NCBI GenBank assembly: GCA_040954445.1
Contig: CP144362.1
Coordinates: forward strand, 1-64,000
DNA: 64,000 nucleotides
From: Burkholderia sp.
GTDB lineage: Bacteria; Pseudomonadota; Gammaproteobacteria; Burkholderiales; Burkholderiaceae
Reading direction: 5' to 3'
Position numbers and translations under genes: made by a program. Under the pieces are notes generated by a model. It did not search any database. It saw only the letters and a program-made list of their open reading frames with translations, and was not told the origin of the DNA. Every line of letters starts with the position of its first letter. Position 1 is the stretch's first letter. Below are positions 17,361 to 27,828 of the stretch, one piece after another.

Positions 17361-18505
17361 GGCGTTGTTCCATAAATCGAGCGTGAGGACGTAATGGCAT
17401 CGAAGGATATAATTTCAGGCGATACGAACGGATTGTGGACGAGTGAGGTCCTTGCGTGCCTACATGCGGTTGATTACGCCGACGCAACAGCGACCTCGGT
17501 CGCCTGCGCGTCGATGTGACGCGCCCAGAGACAGTCTCCGGTGAGCGTCTTGAACCGATACACCGTATTCGCGGCAAGCGATCGTCAGTGGTAGACACTG
17601 ACTTTCTTCCGTTTTCGACGACCGTCACGGGCAATCGCATCAACCACGCCGTTACGCCACGCCGGGCGTGTATCTGCTGGCCAATGAGCGGGCATCTTTG
17701 CGTGGCGGAATCAAAAGAATAGCACTGCGTGCAGCAATGGCCGCATGGCATGGCTTGGTGTCCTAGGCAGCGTCACCTCGGATGACATCGATTTGTTTTT
17801 CGCGTGGAATCTGGTCGAGCAACTTGGCCAGAGTGTCACCGTCAGCCACATTCTGATGTGGCATTAGCGCGGCATGCACTTGAACCGTATTCGCATTGAG
17901 CGCGAGATGGACTTTACACCACGTGCGTCGCTTCGAGTAGCCGTGCTGGCGAATCTTCTATTCATCTTCGCCATAGACCTCTTCAGACCAGTACTGTCGC
18001 CAACCAGATGGGTCGGTTCGTTGTCGCAGAAGGGATCGGCAGTTCGACATCAAGCGTTTTTGCTCGGCGACAGAGCGGGGTATAATTCGGCACAGGCAAG
18101 CTCGGGAAGGCCAGATCGCGCAGACTTTGGGTGAAACCTGGCAGGGCGGTGCAACCTTAGTCGATAGACGGTCTTTACGCCAAGTAAAGACTGAATCAGC
18201 GTATCGCCGTATAGAGACGGGCGACCGCGTGTGAGTATGACGTCGGCCATTCTGGCAAGGACGGCTTCATCTATCCCCATATCGTCACGTTCTCCCGGTT
18301 GAACAGGCCTTCATTATAAGCCGTCTAATTCCTGAGAGGGTAGCGTGCCTTCGGCTCACCTGTCTTGTGTATGTCCTTGCGCATTTTCTGGATACAAATT
18401 AGGCAGTTACTCTGGAAGCTGGAAGTTGACTTGATAGGGGGCTGGTCCCTCGACCGTTGCGCGTAAACGTCAACGGGGCTCTCGCTCGATTTATGCGACG
18501 ACGCC
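17361..18505 (-). mobile_element. IS903-type copy, full length, heavily decayed
   Basis: The right end is at 17361 (ggcgttgttccataaatcga) and the left end at 18505 (ttatgcgacgacgcc). Transposase remnants start at ~18380 (MRKDIHKTGEPKARY, then stop) and continue at 18280 and below with many frameshifts and stops. It is among the most diverged copies here. Confidence 0.8.
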
Positions 18506-18597
18506 TCGGAGCGACGCAGGAGAAAAGCCATGGTGCCCCCTACTGGGGCGGTTTCTTGCGACATCCGCCACAAACTTTCTTCCGGGTGCCGAAGCGC

Positions 18598-19617
18598 TTA
18601 CTTCTCGGTCACTTCCTGGTGGTAGCGAGTGACACGCTCGACCTCGTTGCGGGAACCGAGGATCACCGCTACGCGCTGGTGCAGGCTGGTCGGCTGGACA
18701 TCGAGGATGCGTTCGTTGCCGGTGGTTGCGGAACCGCCCGCCTGTTCAACGATGAAGGACATCGGGTTTGCCTCGTACATCAGGCGCAGCTTGCCTGGGC
18801 GGTACGGCGTGCGCGCGTCGGCCGGGTACATGAATATTCCGCCGCGGTTCAAGATGCGGTGTACATCGGTCACCATCGAGGCGATCCAACGCATGTTGAA
18901 GTTCTCGCCGCGCGGGCCTTCGTTGCCGGCGTTCAGCTCGTCCACGTAGCGCTTGACCGGATCGTACCAGTGGCGCGCGTTCGAGGCGTTGATCGCGTAT
19001 TCGCGCGTGTCGACCGGAATCTGCATATTACTCTGCGTAAGCACCCAGGAACCGAGTTCTCGGTCGAGCGTGAAGCAGTTCACGCCGTTTCCGGTGGTTA
19101 GCACCAGCACCGTCTGCGGGCCATACACTGCGTAGCCAGCCGCGACTTGCCTGGTGCCGGGCTGCAGGAAGGACTGCTCGGTGGCCTGCTGGCCGTCCGG
19201 GCAGCGCAGCACCGAGAAAATCGTGCCGATTGAGACGTTAACGTCGATGTTCGAGGAGCCGTCAAGCGGATCGAAGACTAGCAGGTATTCTCCTCGCGGA
19301 TAGTTCGCGGGGATCGGAAAGAAGGTCTCCATTTCCTCGGAGGCCATCGCAGCGAGGTTACCGCCCCATTCGTTGGCGTCGAGTAGGATTTCGTTGGAAA
19401 GGATGTCGAGCTTCTTCTGCACCTCGCCCTGCACGTTCTCGCTGCCGGCCGTGCCGAGCGCCTCTCCGAGCGCGCCCTTCGAGACGTGGTAGCTAATCGC
19501 CTTGCAGGCGCGCGCGACCACTTCGATTAATAGGCGCAGGTCGGCGGGGAGGTTGTGATTCTTACGCTGCTGCTCGATCAGGTATTTTGACAGCGTAGTA
19601 CGTCGGGAAATGGACAT
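18598..19617 (-). CDS. fbp: Fructose-1,6-bisphosphatase, class 1
   Basis: Hydrolyses fructose-1,6-bisphosphate to fructose-6-phosphate in gluconeogenesis. The product is 339 aa, normal for class 1 FBPase. The metal-binding motif [12 protein letters not shown] is present, with upstream acidic residues in MASEEME, the substrate region around GGIFMYPAD, and the late segment [11 protein letters not shown]. The start is placed at ATG 19617 ([13 protein letters not shown]) rather than the longer frame at 19656, because the extra 13 residues are not family-like. The gene is isolated: IS903-type debris lies beyond both ends. Confidence 0.94.
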   Translation of the reverse strand: MSISRRTTLSKYLIEQQRKNHNLPADLRLLIEVVARACKAISYHVSKGALGEALGTAGSENVQGEVQKKLDILSNEILLDANEWGGNLAAMASEEMETFFPIPANYPRGEYLLVFDPLDGSSNIDVNVSIGTIFSVLRCPDGQQATEQSFLQPGTRQVAAGYAVYGPQTVLVLTTGNGVNCFTLDRELGSWVLTQSNMQIPVDTREYAINASNARHWYDPVKRYVDELNAGNEGPRGENFNMRWIASMVTDVHRILNRGGIFMYPADARTPYRPGKLRLMYEANPMSFIVEQAGGSATTGNERILDVQPTSLHQRVAVILGSRNEVERVTRYHQEVTEK

Positions 19618-19649
19618 TGCCGAGCTCCGAGAGGCGGGAAAAACGGGCG

Positions 19650-19690
19650 GCCTCAAATCTGAAGTGCAACACCTTCGCCAACCGGCGTTG
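19650..19690. repeat. IS30-type terminal-repeat remnant
   Basis: cctcaaatctgaagtgcaac, then acctt, resembles an IS30-family end and recurs at 36172-36215. It is immediately followed by an IS903-type terminal fragment (ggcgttgttgcataaatct). Confidence 0.4.
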
Positions 19691-19730
19691 TTGCATAAAT
19701 CTATGGATCAAAAATTCGTAATCTTGAAAT

Positions 19731-19869
19731 GGCGTTGTTGCATAAATCGAGCGCGAGGACGCAATGGCATCGACGGGCAATAATTTCAGGCAATACGAAC
19801 GGACTGCGGACGAGCGAGGTCTGCAATTCGTTCCATTACGTCCTCACGCTCGATTTATGCAACAACGCC
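19731..19869. mobile_element. Right-end/right-end palindromic mini-element (139 bp)
   Basis: Both terminal repeats are complete (ggcgttgttgcataaatcga and its complement). Inside, the right-end sequence (cgaggacgcaatggcatcga) faces a shorter inverse copy across the centre gcggacgagcgaggtctgc. It has no coding capacity and no matching flanks. Confidence 0.75.
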
Positions 19870-20022
19870 CCTTCGCGGGCGTACCGTTTACCAAAATCGA
19901 ACACACCGGGGCGCGACAGGTTTGTATGCTCGGTAATCTCCTCCTATGTCCAGCCTCGCCTGCGCAGGTTGATTACATGCCGACGCCGCTCGTCACGTAC
20001 CGCATGAGGAAGCGATCTCATG
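19870..20022 (-). mobile_element. IS630-family N-terminal fragment
   Basis: The minus strand encodes MRSLPHAVRDERRRHVINLR, then RRGWT, the N-terminus of the IS630 type also seen at 14146 and 48655. A frame break follows. Confidence 0.7.
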
Positions 20023-20068
20023 GGCGTTGTTGCGTAAATCGAGCGTGAGGACGCGATGGCATCGCCGG
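20023..20068 (-). repeat. Solo IS903-type right-end arm
   Basis: ggcgttgttgcgtaaatcga and about 25 bp of subterminal right-end sequence, abutting the next copy at 20069. Confidence 0.6.
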
Positions 20069-21192
20069 GGCGTTGTTGCATAAATCGAACGTGAGGACGC
20101 CATGGCATCGGACGGGCATAATTCAGGCGATACGAACGGATTGCGGACGAGCGAGGTCCGCCATGCGGTTGATGAGACGCCGACGCGAACGGCGACCTCG
20201 GTCGCCTGCGCGGCGATGTGACGCGCCCAGAGACAGTGGCCGGTGAGGGTCTTGAACCGATACATCGCATTCTCGGCAAGCGATCGCCGGTGGTAGCCAC
20301 TGTGTTGCTTCCATTCTCGACGACCGTCACTGGAAATTGCATCAACCGCGCCATTACGCCACGCCGCACCGGGCATATCCGCTGGCCAATGAGCGGCACC
20401 CTCGCGTGGCGGAATCGAAGGAATAGCACTGCGTGCAGCAATGGCCGCATGGCATGGCTTGGTGTCGTAGGCACCGTCACCGCCGATGACATCGATTTAT
20501 TCTTCGCGTGGAATCTGGTCGAGTAACTTGGCCAGAGCGTCACCGTCAGCCACATTCTGATTCGTCATTAGCGCGGCATGCACTTGACCCGTATTCGCGT
20601 TGAGCGCGAGATGGACTTTACGCCACGTGCGCCGCTTCGAGTAGCCGTGCTGGCGCACCTTCCATTCACCTTCGCCATAGACCTTCAGACCGGTGCTGTC
20701 GACAACCAGATAGATCGGTTCATTGTCACGAAGGATCGGCAGTTTGACATCAAGCGTTTTTCCCGGCGACAGAGCGTGGTGTAATTCGGCACCGGAAAGC
20801 TCGGGAAGGCCAGATCGCGCAGACTTTGGGTGAAACCTTGCAGGGCGCGCAACGTCAGTCGATAGACGGTCTTCACGCCAAGTAATGTCTGAAGCAGCGT
20901 ATCGCCGTACAGACGCGTGCGACCACGTGTGGGTATGGCATCGGGCATTCTGGCAAGGACGGCTTCATCTATCCATATTGTTACGTTCCCCCGGCTGATC
21001 AGGCCTTCATTATAGGCCGCCCAATTCCTGACACGGTAGCGTGCCTTCGGCTCACCTTTCTTGTGTATGTCCTTGCGCATTTTCTTGGCAAAAATTAGGC
21101 AGTTACTCTGGAATCTGACTTGATAGGAGGCTGGCCCCGCGACCGTTGCGCGTAAACGTCAACGGCTTTCGCTCGATTTATGCAACAACGCC
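20069..21192 (-). mobile_element. IS903-type copy, full length, two frameshifts
   Basis: 1124 bp with both terminal repeats. The transposase starts at 21080 (MRKDIHKKGEPKARY). One base is missing in the gtttttcccggc stretch (~20757), shifting the frame after CRR, and two bases are inserted near 20175 (gttgatgagacgcc). It is otherwise close to the intact copies, so inactivation appears recent. Confidence 0.88.
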
Positions 21193-21300
21193 CATATTCA
21201 GCATGATTTTTGAATTGGCCTCTTACGCAACAACACCGCGCCATCGCGTCCCGCTGCGTGTTCAGGCCGTCCTGGACTGGGGCGCGGTATCGGCCCCTTG

Positions 21301-22545
21301 CTAGAGGCGCGGCGCTGTCCGGGCCCTAGGGTCGTCGAGCCCGGCATCGCGGGTCTCCGGCATTGCCACTGCCACTAGTGCCACCGCCAGCGCGCCGACC
21401 ACTGCCAGCCCAAAGAAGCTCATAGTATTGCCGAAGTGGTCTGCCGCGAAGCCAGCTAGCGTGGTGCTGAGCGTCGCGCCGATCCCAGCGGTCAGGCCAA
21501 ACAGACCGATACAAAGGTTGTAGCAACCCTTTCCGCCAGCTACGTCAGCCGCGATTAACGGCAGCATCACGCCGAACACCGCCGCGCTGATGCCGTCGAG
21601 CATCTGCACTGGCACCAGAAGGTAGGGGTTGCTTACCCCAGCGAACAGCAGGGCGCGCACCGGAAGGGCCGAAAAACCGAGCAGCAGGATCGGTCGGCGT
21701 CCCCAGCGTTGTGCGGAGCGACCGACCCAGGGCGAGAACATTGCCACAATCGCCTGCGGGACAATGATGCAGGCCGCGATCACTAACTGCACATCGTCAC
21801 CCATGCCGGCCGTCACCTCGCCTGCAGCGAGGTTCAGCATCGCTGCGTTGGACAGGTGGAATAGCATCGAGCACGACGCGAACACTAGCATGCGCCTGTC
21901 GCGCAGCAGGTCGAAGATGGTCTCGCGCTCGCCTTCGACGGCGTCGCGCGGACGTCCCATGGCGAGTGCCATCACCGTGTGGGTGGGCTGGATCATCGCC
22001 AGCGCGACCAGCGCTGGCATGGCCAGCGCGGCAGTCAGCCAGAACACGGCGCGTGCCGAGATGTACTCGCCCGTCAATCCCATCAGCCCTGCGGCCATTG
22101 CGCTTCCGATCGAGGCCCAGCGCGCATTGCGACCGAGCCGGTCGCCGAGGTTGGCGCGGCCCACTAGGGCGAATGAGATGGCCGCCATGGCTGGCGTCAG
22201 CATGCAGCTGGCGAAGCCATGGAACACTTCGGCCGCCATTACCGGCACGATGGTTGGGCTGCTGGCGAGCAGCACCGCCGACAGGATGATGGCCACGATT
22301 GCCCAGGCAGCCGCGCCCTTCTTGTTCTTCAGCGCGTCGACTGCGGCACCTCCCGGAACCTGGCTGACCATCGCGCTGATGGTGCCGATCGACAACACCA
22401 GGCCGATCTCGCCCTGGGTCCACTTGTGCGAGGCGAGATAGGACGCGATGAACGGTCCGAAGCCCGTCTGGACGTTCGCGACGAAGAAGTTGAGCCAGTC
22501 GAGGGAGCGCAGACTGCGGATGCTGACCGTATTGCCGCCCGTCAT
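21301..22545 (-). CDS. Major facilitator superfamily transporter
   Basis: A 414-aa inner-membrane protein with about 12 hydrophobic segments, spanning from LNFFVANVQTGFGPFIASYL near the N-terminus to FFGLAVVGALAVALVAVAM near the C-terminus. The loop after helix 2 (QVPGGAAVDALKNKKGA) fits the MFS motif-A position. A second-half equivalent is GRSAQRWGRRPIL. The substrate cannot be told from sequence. The upstream PRC-barrel frame runs into this gene in another frame, indicating damage at the junction at ~22550-22600. Confidence 0.85.
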   Translation of the reverse strand: MTGGNTVSIRSLRSLDWLNFFVANVQTGFGPFIASYLASHKWTQGEIGLVLSIGTISAMVSQVPGGAAVDALKNKKGAAAWAIVAIILSAVLLASSPTIVPVMAAEVFHGFASCMLTPAMAAISFALVGRANLGDRLGRNARWASIGSAMAAGLMGLTGEYISARAVFWLTAALAMPALVALAMIQPTHTVMALAMGRPRDAVEGERETIFDLLRDRRMLVFASCSMLFHLSNAAMLNLAAGEVTAGMGDDVQLVIAACIIVPQAIVAMFSPWVGRSAQRWGRRPILLLGFSALPVRALLFAGVSNPYLLVPVQMLDGISAAVFGVMLPLIAADVAGGKGCYNLCIGLFGLTAGIGATLSTTLAGFAADHFGNTMSFFGLAVVGALAVALVAVAMPETRDAGLDDPRARTAPRL

Positions 22546-22559
22546 CGATGAACACCCGC

Positions 22560-23544
22560 GTTACTGGAGACCGGTTTCGCAGGGGGGGCGATACGGCGAT
22601 CACCGGCTTGTCTACCCAGTAGGGCGGCGAGGCCTTCAGCTGAGCGTCGGACAGGTCGAGCAGGGCCCGAAGCGACTTGTCCTTCGGCGCGAAGTGAAGC
22701 GCTGACCAACTCGCTGCGATGGTGCGCCGATCTGGGTTTACCAGGCCGCCGAGGTCGAGTACTACGGCCTGCGGCTGCGCATCGCAGTCGATCAGCACGT
22801 CGACTACGCGGCCAATCTCGGTGCCGTTGCCGCGCTGCACGTCGGCGTCGACGATCGGCATCAAGCCCGGCGTCTCGTCGCTATGCGAGGAGACGCTCAG
22901 CGACACCGCCTTCGGTCGGTCGGCTGGCGGAAGCTCACCCGAAGGCACGTCGAGCAGGATCGGCTGGCTGCGCACACCCGGCCTGAAGCGGAACAGGCAC
23001 CAGGGGAAGCTAACCTTGCGGTCGCCGATACCCATGAAGCCCTGCAGGTTGACGATCATCCGGCTAGGCTTGCCAGTGGAGTCGGCGATCATATCGACCG
23101 CTCGACCGATCACCTTGCCGTCGCGGCGCCGCACCTCGCTATCAAGCAGCGAATGCACCTGGTTGCGCTCGATGATGCGCTTCTGGATCAGCGGTGGCGG
23201 AGGCGGAGGAGGTGGACGGGGGAGGGGGGAGGGGGGAGCGAGGCACGCTTGACCAAGCGCAGGCGCGGCACCGCGCGGTGCTGCTTGCGTTGCGTGTCGC
23301 CGTCGTCGGTGGCCCTATCTTCAGAGGTTGGCTTGGGCGTGAAGATCGGAAGGCCCTCCTCATTGAGCGTCTCGACGGTCGCGTCGACGATCGGCGCCGG
23401 TGCCTGCGGGGCGCGGAACAGGCTGCAGCCGGACAACGTGAGCGTCGCGAGCAGCGCGGCGAGGATAAATGCCCGGGCATGGGCGAAGATCTGGAAACGA
23501 ATGGCTAGACGTGGAATGCCGCCGCTCATCAACTTAGACTCCAT
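22560..23544 (-). pseudogene. PRC-barrel domain lipoprotein, frameshifted
   Basis: The N-terminal frame (23544 to ~23240) has a lipoprotein signal: ILAALLATLTLSGCSLF, with lipobox LSGC. The second frame (from ~23215) carries two PRC-barrel-like repeats: SLLDSEVRRRDGKVIGRAVD and, about 100 residues on, DADVQRGNGTEIGRVVDVLI. The frames join at a run of G/C blocks (23217-23239; C runs on the coding strand, encoding a Pro stretch) with a one-base phase difference. The second frame has also lost a clear stop: family-like sequence ends near 22590, but the ORF continues to 21797 inside the MFS gene in a different frame. The function is unknown; an outer-membrane lipoprotein is inferred. Confidence 0.7.
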
Positions 23545-23607
23545 GGGAGGGGCAGGCCGGGTAGATGGCGCTGTGACGATTGATGGTCGATGCCGTGTCG
23601 GGGCCTA

Positions 23608-23846
23608 GCGTTTGTAAATATCACACACGCCGGTCCGCGAAAGGTTCGTATGTTCGGCAATCTCGTCGTAGGTCCAGCCTCGCCTGCGCAGGTTGATTAC
23701 CTGCTGACGCCGCTCGTCACGTGCCTCACGAGGAAGCGATCTCATGTCTCATTTTTCTATGCCTATCACACAAAGGACGATTGTCAAATTTTAAGATCTC
23801 AAATTTCAAATCAATAAAGACATGCGCAGCAAGAAGGTGTTTCTGA
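23608..23846. mobile_element. IS630 and AT-palindrome debris
   Basis: 23608-23742 (minus) is the N-terminal part of an IS630 transposase (MRSLPREARDERRQQVINLR). 23743-23815 is half of the AT-rich palindromic element (tgtctcatttttctatgcc). 23813-23846 (plus) is an internal IS630 segment (acatgcgcagcaagaaggtg). Confidence 0.6.
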
Positions 23847-24011
23847 GGCGTTGTTGCATAAATCGAACGTGAGGACTCCATGGCATCGACGGGCATAATT
23901 CAGGCGATACGAACGGATTGCGGACCTCGCTCGTCCGCAATCCGTTCGTATCGCCTGAATTATGCCCGTCGATGCCATGGAGTCCTCACGTTCGATTTAT
24001 GCAACAACGCC
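23847..24011. mobile_element. Near-perfect right-end/right-end palindrome (165 bp)
   Basis: Two 79-bp arms are exactly complementary around the 7-base centre ctcgctc (23926-23932). Each arm is the terminal 79 bp of the IS903-type right end, down to ggattgcggac near the transposase 3' end. It is the most perfect palindrome in the window. It sits inside an IS630 copy, whose sequence continues at 24012. Confidence 0.85.
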
Positions 24012-24105
24012 ATCTACGTCGTCTCCAGAAATCACCACAACATTTCACTCGCTATTTCATGTACAAACCAATTCGTTATGTAGCTTGAGTCAAGTTTGCG
24101 AATTG
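24012..24105 (+). mobile_element. IS630 C-terminal end
   Basis: Matches the end of the IS630 copy at 25785-25845 (atctacgtcgtctccagaaa) and continues to a terminus near cttgagtcaag, also seen inverted at 720-740. Confidence 0.65.
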
Positions 24106-24714
24106 CAGCTTAATAGTGGTAATGATGGTGCGCACTTTTTATCGAACGGCACCACCAGTGGGTGGTTGATTTCCTACAGAGGTAGGTTTCTCTGATCGGC
24201 TTCTGGCCGTTTACCTCCCTGTGCAGGGTGGTCAGCATCGAGACGAAGCTGATACTCTCCGCCCGGCCCCTTCACCTAGTCGTAGCCCCCTTTCCACTGG
24301 AAGCCGGTGACCTTCACGGTCAGGTCTGCATTGGTGGCGTCCTTCAATCTCCACCACCGACTTGGTGGCCGGCAGGGCCATCAGCACCACGATCACGAAT
24401 GGCACGATAGTCCAGATGATCTCGACCGTAGTGCTTTCGTGGAAATGCGCGGCCTTGTTGCCGCTCGACTTTCGATGGGCGAAAACCGAATAGAACATCA
24501 CGCCGAACACGCCGACGAAGATCACCGTACAGAGGATCAGCATTATAGTGTGAAGGTTGTACAGTTCCTGCGCGATTTTTATGAAGAGGGGCTGGAGGTT
24601 GGTCTCGTTGATGCAGGGACCACCCGGGCTGTTGTCGACGGCCAGTGCCGCACTAAACGCGATGAGTCCGAAGACTGCCAGCAAACCAGTGAAGGCGCGC
24701 GTGATTCTTTTCAT
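24106..24714 (-). pseudogene. coxB: Cytochrome c oxidase subunit II, decayed
   Basis: The N-terminus (from 24714, MKRITRAFTGLLAVFGLIAF) has a signal sequence, a membrane anchor (MLILCTVIFVGVFGVMFYSV) and the TTVEIIWTIVPFVIVVLMAL segment of aa3-type subunit II. After KSVVEIEG the frame shifts, and TNADLTVKVTG-like and EVNGQKPI-like segments appear in other frames down to about 24110. The CuA-binding C-terminal domain is missing, cut by an IS630 end. In relatives coxB heads the cytochrome aa3 cluster; none of its other genes are here. Confidence 0.8.
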
Positions 24715-24755
24715 GGAATGGCTGTTTGAAGAGTGAAGTTCAACACACCGCCGGT

Positions 24756-24868
24756 TATTTATCCGCAATTATTGATTTTGAAATTAAAAAAGCCTCCCTC
24801 ATGTGAGGGCATGGAAAAATGAGACATGAAGGCCGCTTTTTTAATTTCAAGATCAATAATTTGGAATC
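24756..24868. repeat. AT-rich palindromic element
   Basis: Inverted ends (gattttgaaattaaaaaagc and gcttttttaatttcaagatc) flank a core with its own hairpin (cctccctcatgtgaggg) and the family motif aaaaatgagacatgaagg. It lies between coxB and an IS630 copy. Confidence 0.65.
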
Positions 24869-25845
24869 AACAACTTGCACAGGCGAGGCTGGACCTACAA
24901 TGAGATTGCCGAGCATACAAACCTATCGCTCACCGGCGTGTGCTATATTTTTATACGCTCCGCCCGCGAAGGTGTGTCTGGATTGCGTGACAAGCTGAGC
25001 GGCGGAGCAGTGAACCCACGCTGTGCCATGAGTGAGCAGCAGGAAGTGTAAATTCGCGCGCTGTTGCGCGATCAGATGCCGGACCAGTTGAATATGTCGT
25101 TCGCGTTGTGGACGTGACATGCCGTGCGGGAGTTGATCCGGCAGCGATGCAGTTTTACGCTGACGCTGCGGGGTGTCTGCCTGTATCTGGCTGGATTGTG
25201 TTTCACGCCGCAAAAGCCGATGAAACGGGTCTACGAGCAGTGACCGGAAGAGGTGCAGGCATGGTGGAACGAGACGTACCCGGAGATTTCTCGCCGGGCC
25301 ATAGTCGAAAGCGCGGAGATCCAGTGGGGCGACGAAATAGGGCTGCGCTCGGACAATGTGCGAGTCCTCTCCTACGCGCCGATTGGCAAGACGCCCGAGC
25401 GACGCGTGGCGAGTCGCCGTGCAGGCCTGCCGGTGATGTCGACGGTGACGAACCGTGGCCAGGTGCGCTGGAAAGTCTTCGAGGGTGCGATGAACGCAGA
25501 TATCCTCCTCGCTTTCCTGAAGCGGAGGATCAATAAATACATGCGTAGCAATAAGTTGTTTTTGATTCTCGACAACTTGAAGGTTCATCACGCCAAGCCG
25601 GTCACGGCGTGGTTGGCCGAGCACTTCGACGAGATCGAAGTGCTCTACCTGCCGTCGTACAGCCAGGTGCCGTCGTACAGCCAGGAACTGAATCCAGATG
25701 AGATGCTCAATGCTGACTTGAAGGAGAACGTGACGAAACAGGCTCCAGCACGGACCAAGGAGCATCTCAAAAAAGCGGTCATCAGCCATCTACGTCGTCT
25801 CCAGAAAGCACCACAACGTGTCGCTTGCTATTTCATGCACAAATC
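24869..25845 (+). mobile_element. IS630-family element, near-complete, decayed
   Basis: The most complete IS630 copy in the window. The N-terminal HTH region (AEHTNLSLTGVCYI) begins near 24900. In-frame stops lie near 25050 (gtgtaa), 25115 (acgtga) and 25242 (cagtga). From 25253 the frame is open to 25845 with EIQWGDEIGLRSD (first Asp), LFLILDNLKVHHAKPV (second) and LNPDEMLNADLKENV (Glu region). A 12-base block, caggtgccgtcgtacagc-like, is duplicated at ~25660-25685. An IS903-type copy abuts its end. Confidence 0.78.
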
Positions 25846-26966
25846 GGCGTTGTTGCATAAATCGGGCGTGAAGACGCAATAGTATCGACGGGCATAATTT
25901 CAGGCGATACGAACGGATTGCGGACGAGCGAGGTCCGCCATTCGGTTGATGACGCCGACGCGAACGGCGACCTCGGTCGCCTGCGCGGCGATGTGACGCG
26001 CCCAGAGACAGTGGCCGGTAAGGGTCTTGAACCGATACATCGCATTCTCGGCAAGCGATCGCCGGTGGTAGCCACTGTGTTGCTTCCATTCTCGACGACC
26101 GTCACGGGCAATTGCATCAACCGCGCCATTACGCCACGCCGCACCGGGCATATCCGCTGGCCAATGAGCGGCACCCTCGCGTGGCGGAATCGAAGGAATA
26201 GCACTGCGTGCAGCAATGGCCGCATGGCATGGCTTGGTGTCGTAGGCACCGTCACCGCCGATGACATCGATTTGTTCTTCGCGTGGAATCTGGTCGAGCA
26301 ACTTGGCCAGAGCGTCACCGTCAGCCACATTCTGATTCGTCATTAGCGCGGCATGCACTTGACCTGTATTCGCGTTGAGCGCGAGATGGACTTTACGCCA
26401 CGTGCGCCGCTTCGAGTAGCCGTGCTGGCGCACCTTCCATTCACCTTCGCCATAGACCTTCAGACCGGTGCTGTCGACAACCAGATAGATCGGTTCATTG
26501 TCACGAAGGATCGGCAGTTCGACATCAAGCGTTTTTCCCGGCGACAGAGCGTGGTGTAATTCGGCACCGGAAAGCTCGGGAAGGCCAGATCGCGCAGACT
26601 TTGGGTGAAACCTTGCAGGGCGCGCAACGTCCTTCAATAGACGGACTTCACGCCAAGTAATACCTGAATCAGCGTATCGCCGTATAGACGCGGGCGACTA
26701 CGCGTGGGTATGGCGTCGGGTATTCTGGCAAGGACGGCTTCATCTATCCATATCGTCACGTTCCCCAGTTTGATCAGGCCTGCATTATAAGGCCGACCAA
26801 TTCCTGACACGGTAGTGTGCCTTCGGCGCACCTGTCTTGTGTATGTCCTTGCGCATTTTCTTGTAAAAATTAGGCAGTTACTCTGGAATCTGACTTGATA
26901 GGGGGGCTGGCCCCGCCCGTTGCGCGTAAATGTCACCGGCTCTCACTAGATTTATGCAACAACGCC
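25846..26966 (-). mobile_element. IS903-type copy, full length, frameshifted
   Basis: 1121 bp with both ends. The transposase N-terminal part (to VLLGVKSVY) is separated by a stop/frameshift near 26635 from an otherwise intact 25900-26590 segment containing VVDSTGLKVYGEGEW, GGDGAYDTKPCH and YHRRSLAENAMYRFK. Another indel damages the region before VTIWIDEA. No target duplication is visible. Confidence 0.87.
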
Positions 26967-27054
26967 GCATTGCGCGAATGGCGCGTGGTCTGAGCCGCAG
27001 CTCGAGACGGTCTGGGGCACCTCGGCTGTCGTTCGTACGCCATCTTTCCTCGGT

Positions 27055-27060
27055 TACAAT
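27055..27060 (+). promoter_or_regulatory. Likely -10 element of surE
   Basis: TACAAT seven bases before the surE ATG, with a weak -35 (ttcgta, 27032-27037) at 17-bp spacing. It would give a very short or leaderless transcript; no Shine-Dalgarno is visible before surE, which fits. Confidence 0.4.
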
Positions 27061-27066
27061 CGCCGC

Positions 27067-27828
27067 ATGCAAATCCTACTCAGCAACGACGACGGTTATC
27101 GGGCACCCGGTCTGGCCGCGCTCTACGAAGCGCTGCGGTCGTTCGCAGACGTAACCGTGATGGCGCCCGAGCAAAACTGTAGCGGGGCCTCGAACTCCCT
27201 GACGCTGTCCAGACCGCTGTCGCTGCATCGCTCGACGAGTAGCGGTTTCCACTACGTCAACGGAACGCCGACCGACTCAGTCCACTTGGCGCTGACCGGC
27301 ATGCTCGAGGAGCGGCCAGACCTAGTAGTATCGGGAATTAACAACGGCCAGAACATGGGCGACGACACGCTGTATTCCGGCACCGTCGCCGCCGCTACCG
27401 AGGGTATTATGTTCGGCATCCCGGCGATTGCCTTCTCGTTGGTCGACAAGGCATGGGTGGAGCTCGAATCGGCCGCGCGAGTGGCCGCTGAGATCGTCCG
27501 CCACTTCATCGATCGACCGATGCCGGGCCAGCCATTCCTCAACGTCAACATCCCTAACTTGCCTTACGGGCAAATCAAAGGCTGGCAGGCAACGCGGCTC
27601 GGCAAGCGGCATCCATCGCAGCCAGTGATCCGCCAGACCAATCCACGCGGCGAGGCGATCTACTGGATTGGCGCCTCGGGTGCCGCGCTCGACGCGAGCG
27701 AGGGCACCGATTTTCATGCCACGAAGAATGGCTATGTATCAATCACGCCGCTGCAGCTCGATCTCACCGACTCCCAGAAACTAGCCGCGACGCAGGCGTG
27801 GACGGGCGCGCGGGTCGACGCTTCATGA
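27067..27828 (+). CDS. surE: 5'/3'-nucleotidase SurE (stationary-phase survival)
   Basis: A metal-dependent nucleoside monophosphatase, 253 aa, usual length. The metal-binding N-terminus [12 protein letters not shown] (residues 4-15) contains the conserved DD pair. [17 protein letters not shown] and [20 protein letters not shown] are further SurE signatures. It is first in the conserved surE-pcm-nlpD-rpoS order; its stop overlaps the pcm start as ATGA (27825-27828). The gene is intact, directly downstream of an IS903-type copy. Confidence 0.95.
   Translation: MQILLSNDDGYRAPGLAALYEALRSFADVTVMAPEQNCSGASNSLTLSRPLSLHRSTSSGFHYVNGTPTDSVHLALTGMLEERPDLVVSGINNGQNMGDDTLYSGTVAAATEGIMFGIPAIAFSLVDKAWVELESAARVAAEIVRHFIDRPMPGQPFLNVNIPNLPYGQIKGWQATRLGKRHPSQPVIRQTNPRGEAIYWIGASGAALDASEGTDFHATKNGYVSITPLQLDLTDSQKLAATQAWTGARVDAS

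Noticed and set aside
23847..24011. Intrinsic terminator
   Set aside because: The palindrome is 165 bp of IS-end sequence with no T tract. It is a mini-element.
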